The position numbers and the translations under genes are program-made. A stretch of 63,810 nucleotides of DNA from Lachnospiraceae bacterium. Its GTDB lineage: Bacteria; Bacillota; Clostridia; Lachnospirales; Lachnospiraceae. Below, piece by piece: positions 63,471 to 63,810 of this stretch (the first letter of the stretch is position 1; each line of letters starts with the position of its first letter). The DNA lies in the NCBI GenBank assembly GCA_021205755.1, contig JAJPWX010000113.1, forward strand, positions 1 to 63,810. Direction: 5' to 3'. Below the pieces are notes generated by a model. It saw nothing but the letters and a program-made list of their open reading frames with translations. It searched no databases and had not been told where the DNA came from.

Positions 63471-63810
63471 TTATAGAGCACTATCTATTAGCTCTTTAGC
63501 TATTCTTAATGAACCCTTCCCATCCACATATTTTTGCATTTCCAATGAACAAAAACATCTTCTAGCATAAGTCTGTTTAGAAATTAAGTTGCACACATTA
63601 TCTTCTATTTGATCATGTCTAGCATCACCGGCGTAATCAATTAAATTTAATTTTTGAAAAAAATAAACATTTTTTAATTGATTATCCGCAATCGCATATG
63701 AAATCGTAGGGACGCCACATGCGCATAATTCGTACAATGTTGTTCCTCCAGCAGAAACGACCAAGTCTGCCCTATCAAATAGGCTTTTCATATGAATATT
63801 ATCAAAAACT
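63471..63810 (-). CDS. PseG-like/GT28 C-terminal domain, cut by window edge
   Basis: The last 113 residues of a GT-B protein: ADLVVSAGGTTLYELCACGV, then PTISYAIADNQLKN, is the sugar-nucleotide-binding loop of PseG (UDP-sugar hydrolase of the pseudaminic acid pathway) and related glycosyltransferases. The frame is open to the window end, so the start lies outside. PseG would point to flagellin or surface-polymer glycosylation genes to the right. AT-rich codon use differs from the lgt-ychF neighbours. Confidence 0.7.
   Translation of the reverse strand, partial: VFDNIHMKSLFDRADLVVSAGGTTLYELCACGVPTISYAIADNQLKNVYFFQKLNLIDYAGDARHDQIEDNVCNLISKQTYARRCFCSLEMQKYVDGKGSLRIAKELIDSAL

Overview
The window looks like a chromosome segment from an anaerobic, spore-forming Clostridia of the Lachnospiraceae type. 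The reasons are the sporulation genes (spoIIGA-sigE-sigG, spoIVB, a SpoVD-like PBP, a CwlC-like amidase), the gene order asp23-nusB-xseA-xseB-ispA-dxs-tlyA-nadK-argR-recN-spoIVB, a Firmicutes mraZ-type division and wall cluster, an intracellular GH94 cellobiose phosphorylase, and roughly even base composition. I do not claim a species. Most genes read leftwards (minus strand).

Layout. 1-11.2 kb is accessory and decaying. It holds a NUDIX hydrolase, a McrBC restriction pair, a small tandem-repeat protein, an alpha/beta hydrolase, a manganese-type (yybP-ykoY-like) riboswitch with its own promoter and terminator, and at least four genes broken by hairpin-rich inserts. 11.2-21.8 kb is the long asp23-to-spoIVB operon; spo0A, which usually follows spoIVB, is absent and the last residues of SpoIVB are atypical. 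21.8-31.8 kb holds prfC, a RelA/SpoT-domain fusion protein, pyrBI (plus strand), a glycosyltransferase, mutY, a SPOR-domain amidase and hflX. 31.9-39.5 kb is mainly plus strand: a 33-residue hydrophobic peptide gene, a TrpXYZ-type ABC transporter, and a LacI regulator divergent from cellobiose phosphorylase, with a shared operator-like motif. 39.5-45.7 kb holds a secreted protein, a multi-hairpin repeat block, ymxH, sigG, sigE, spoIIGA, and divergent aroD/aroE. 45.7-59.9 kb is the division and wall operon read mraZ-rsmH-ftsL-pbpB-spoVD-mraY-murD-ftsW-murA-ftsQ-ftsZ. 60.1-63.8 kb holds lgt, ychF, a truncated Rpn-type nuclease and the end of a PseG-like gene cut by the window edge.

How the genes fit together. 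The right half makes lipid-linked peptidoglycan precursors and the septal machinery and then leads, through spoIIG, into the sporulation sigma factors SigE and SigG. The operon at 11-22 kb links isoprenoid precursor supply (dxs, ispA), DNA repair (recN, xseAB), NADP supply, arginine control and the SpoIVB checkpoint protease.

Most interesting signals: (1) a dispersed family of 'stem within a stem' palindromes inserted inside genes (about 90-137 bp each), with compensatory changes between copies at 40.36-40.59 kb; (2) a 46-residue ungapped similarity between the extracytoplasmic tails of FtsQ/DivIB and the PBP2B-like protein; (3) a RelA-like protein lacking the Gly-Tyr-x-Ser-x-His region and fused to an unknown C-terminal half; (4) a Mn-type riboswitch controlling an insertion-broken gene and a tiny membrane protein; (5) a spoIIG promoter with the long 21-bp spacer.
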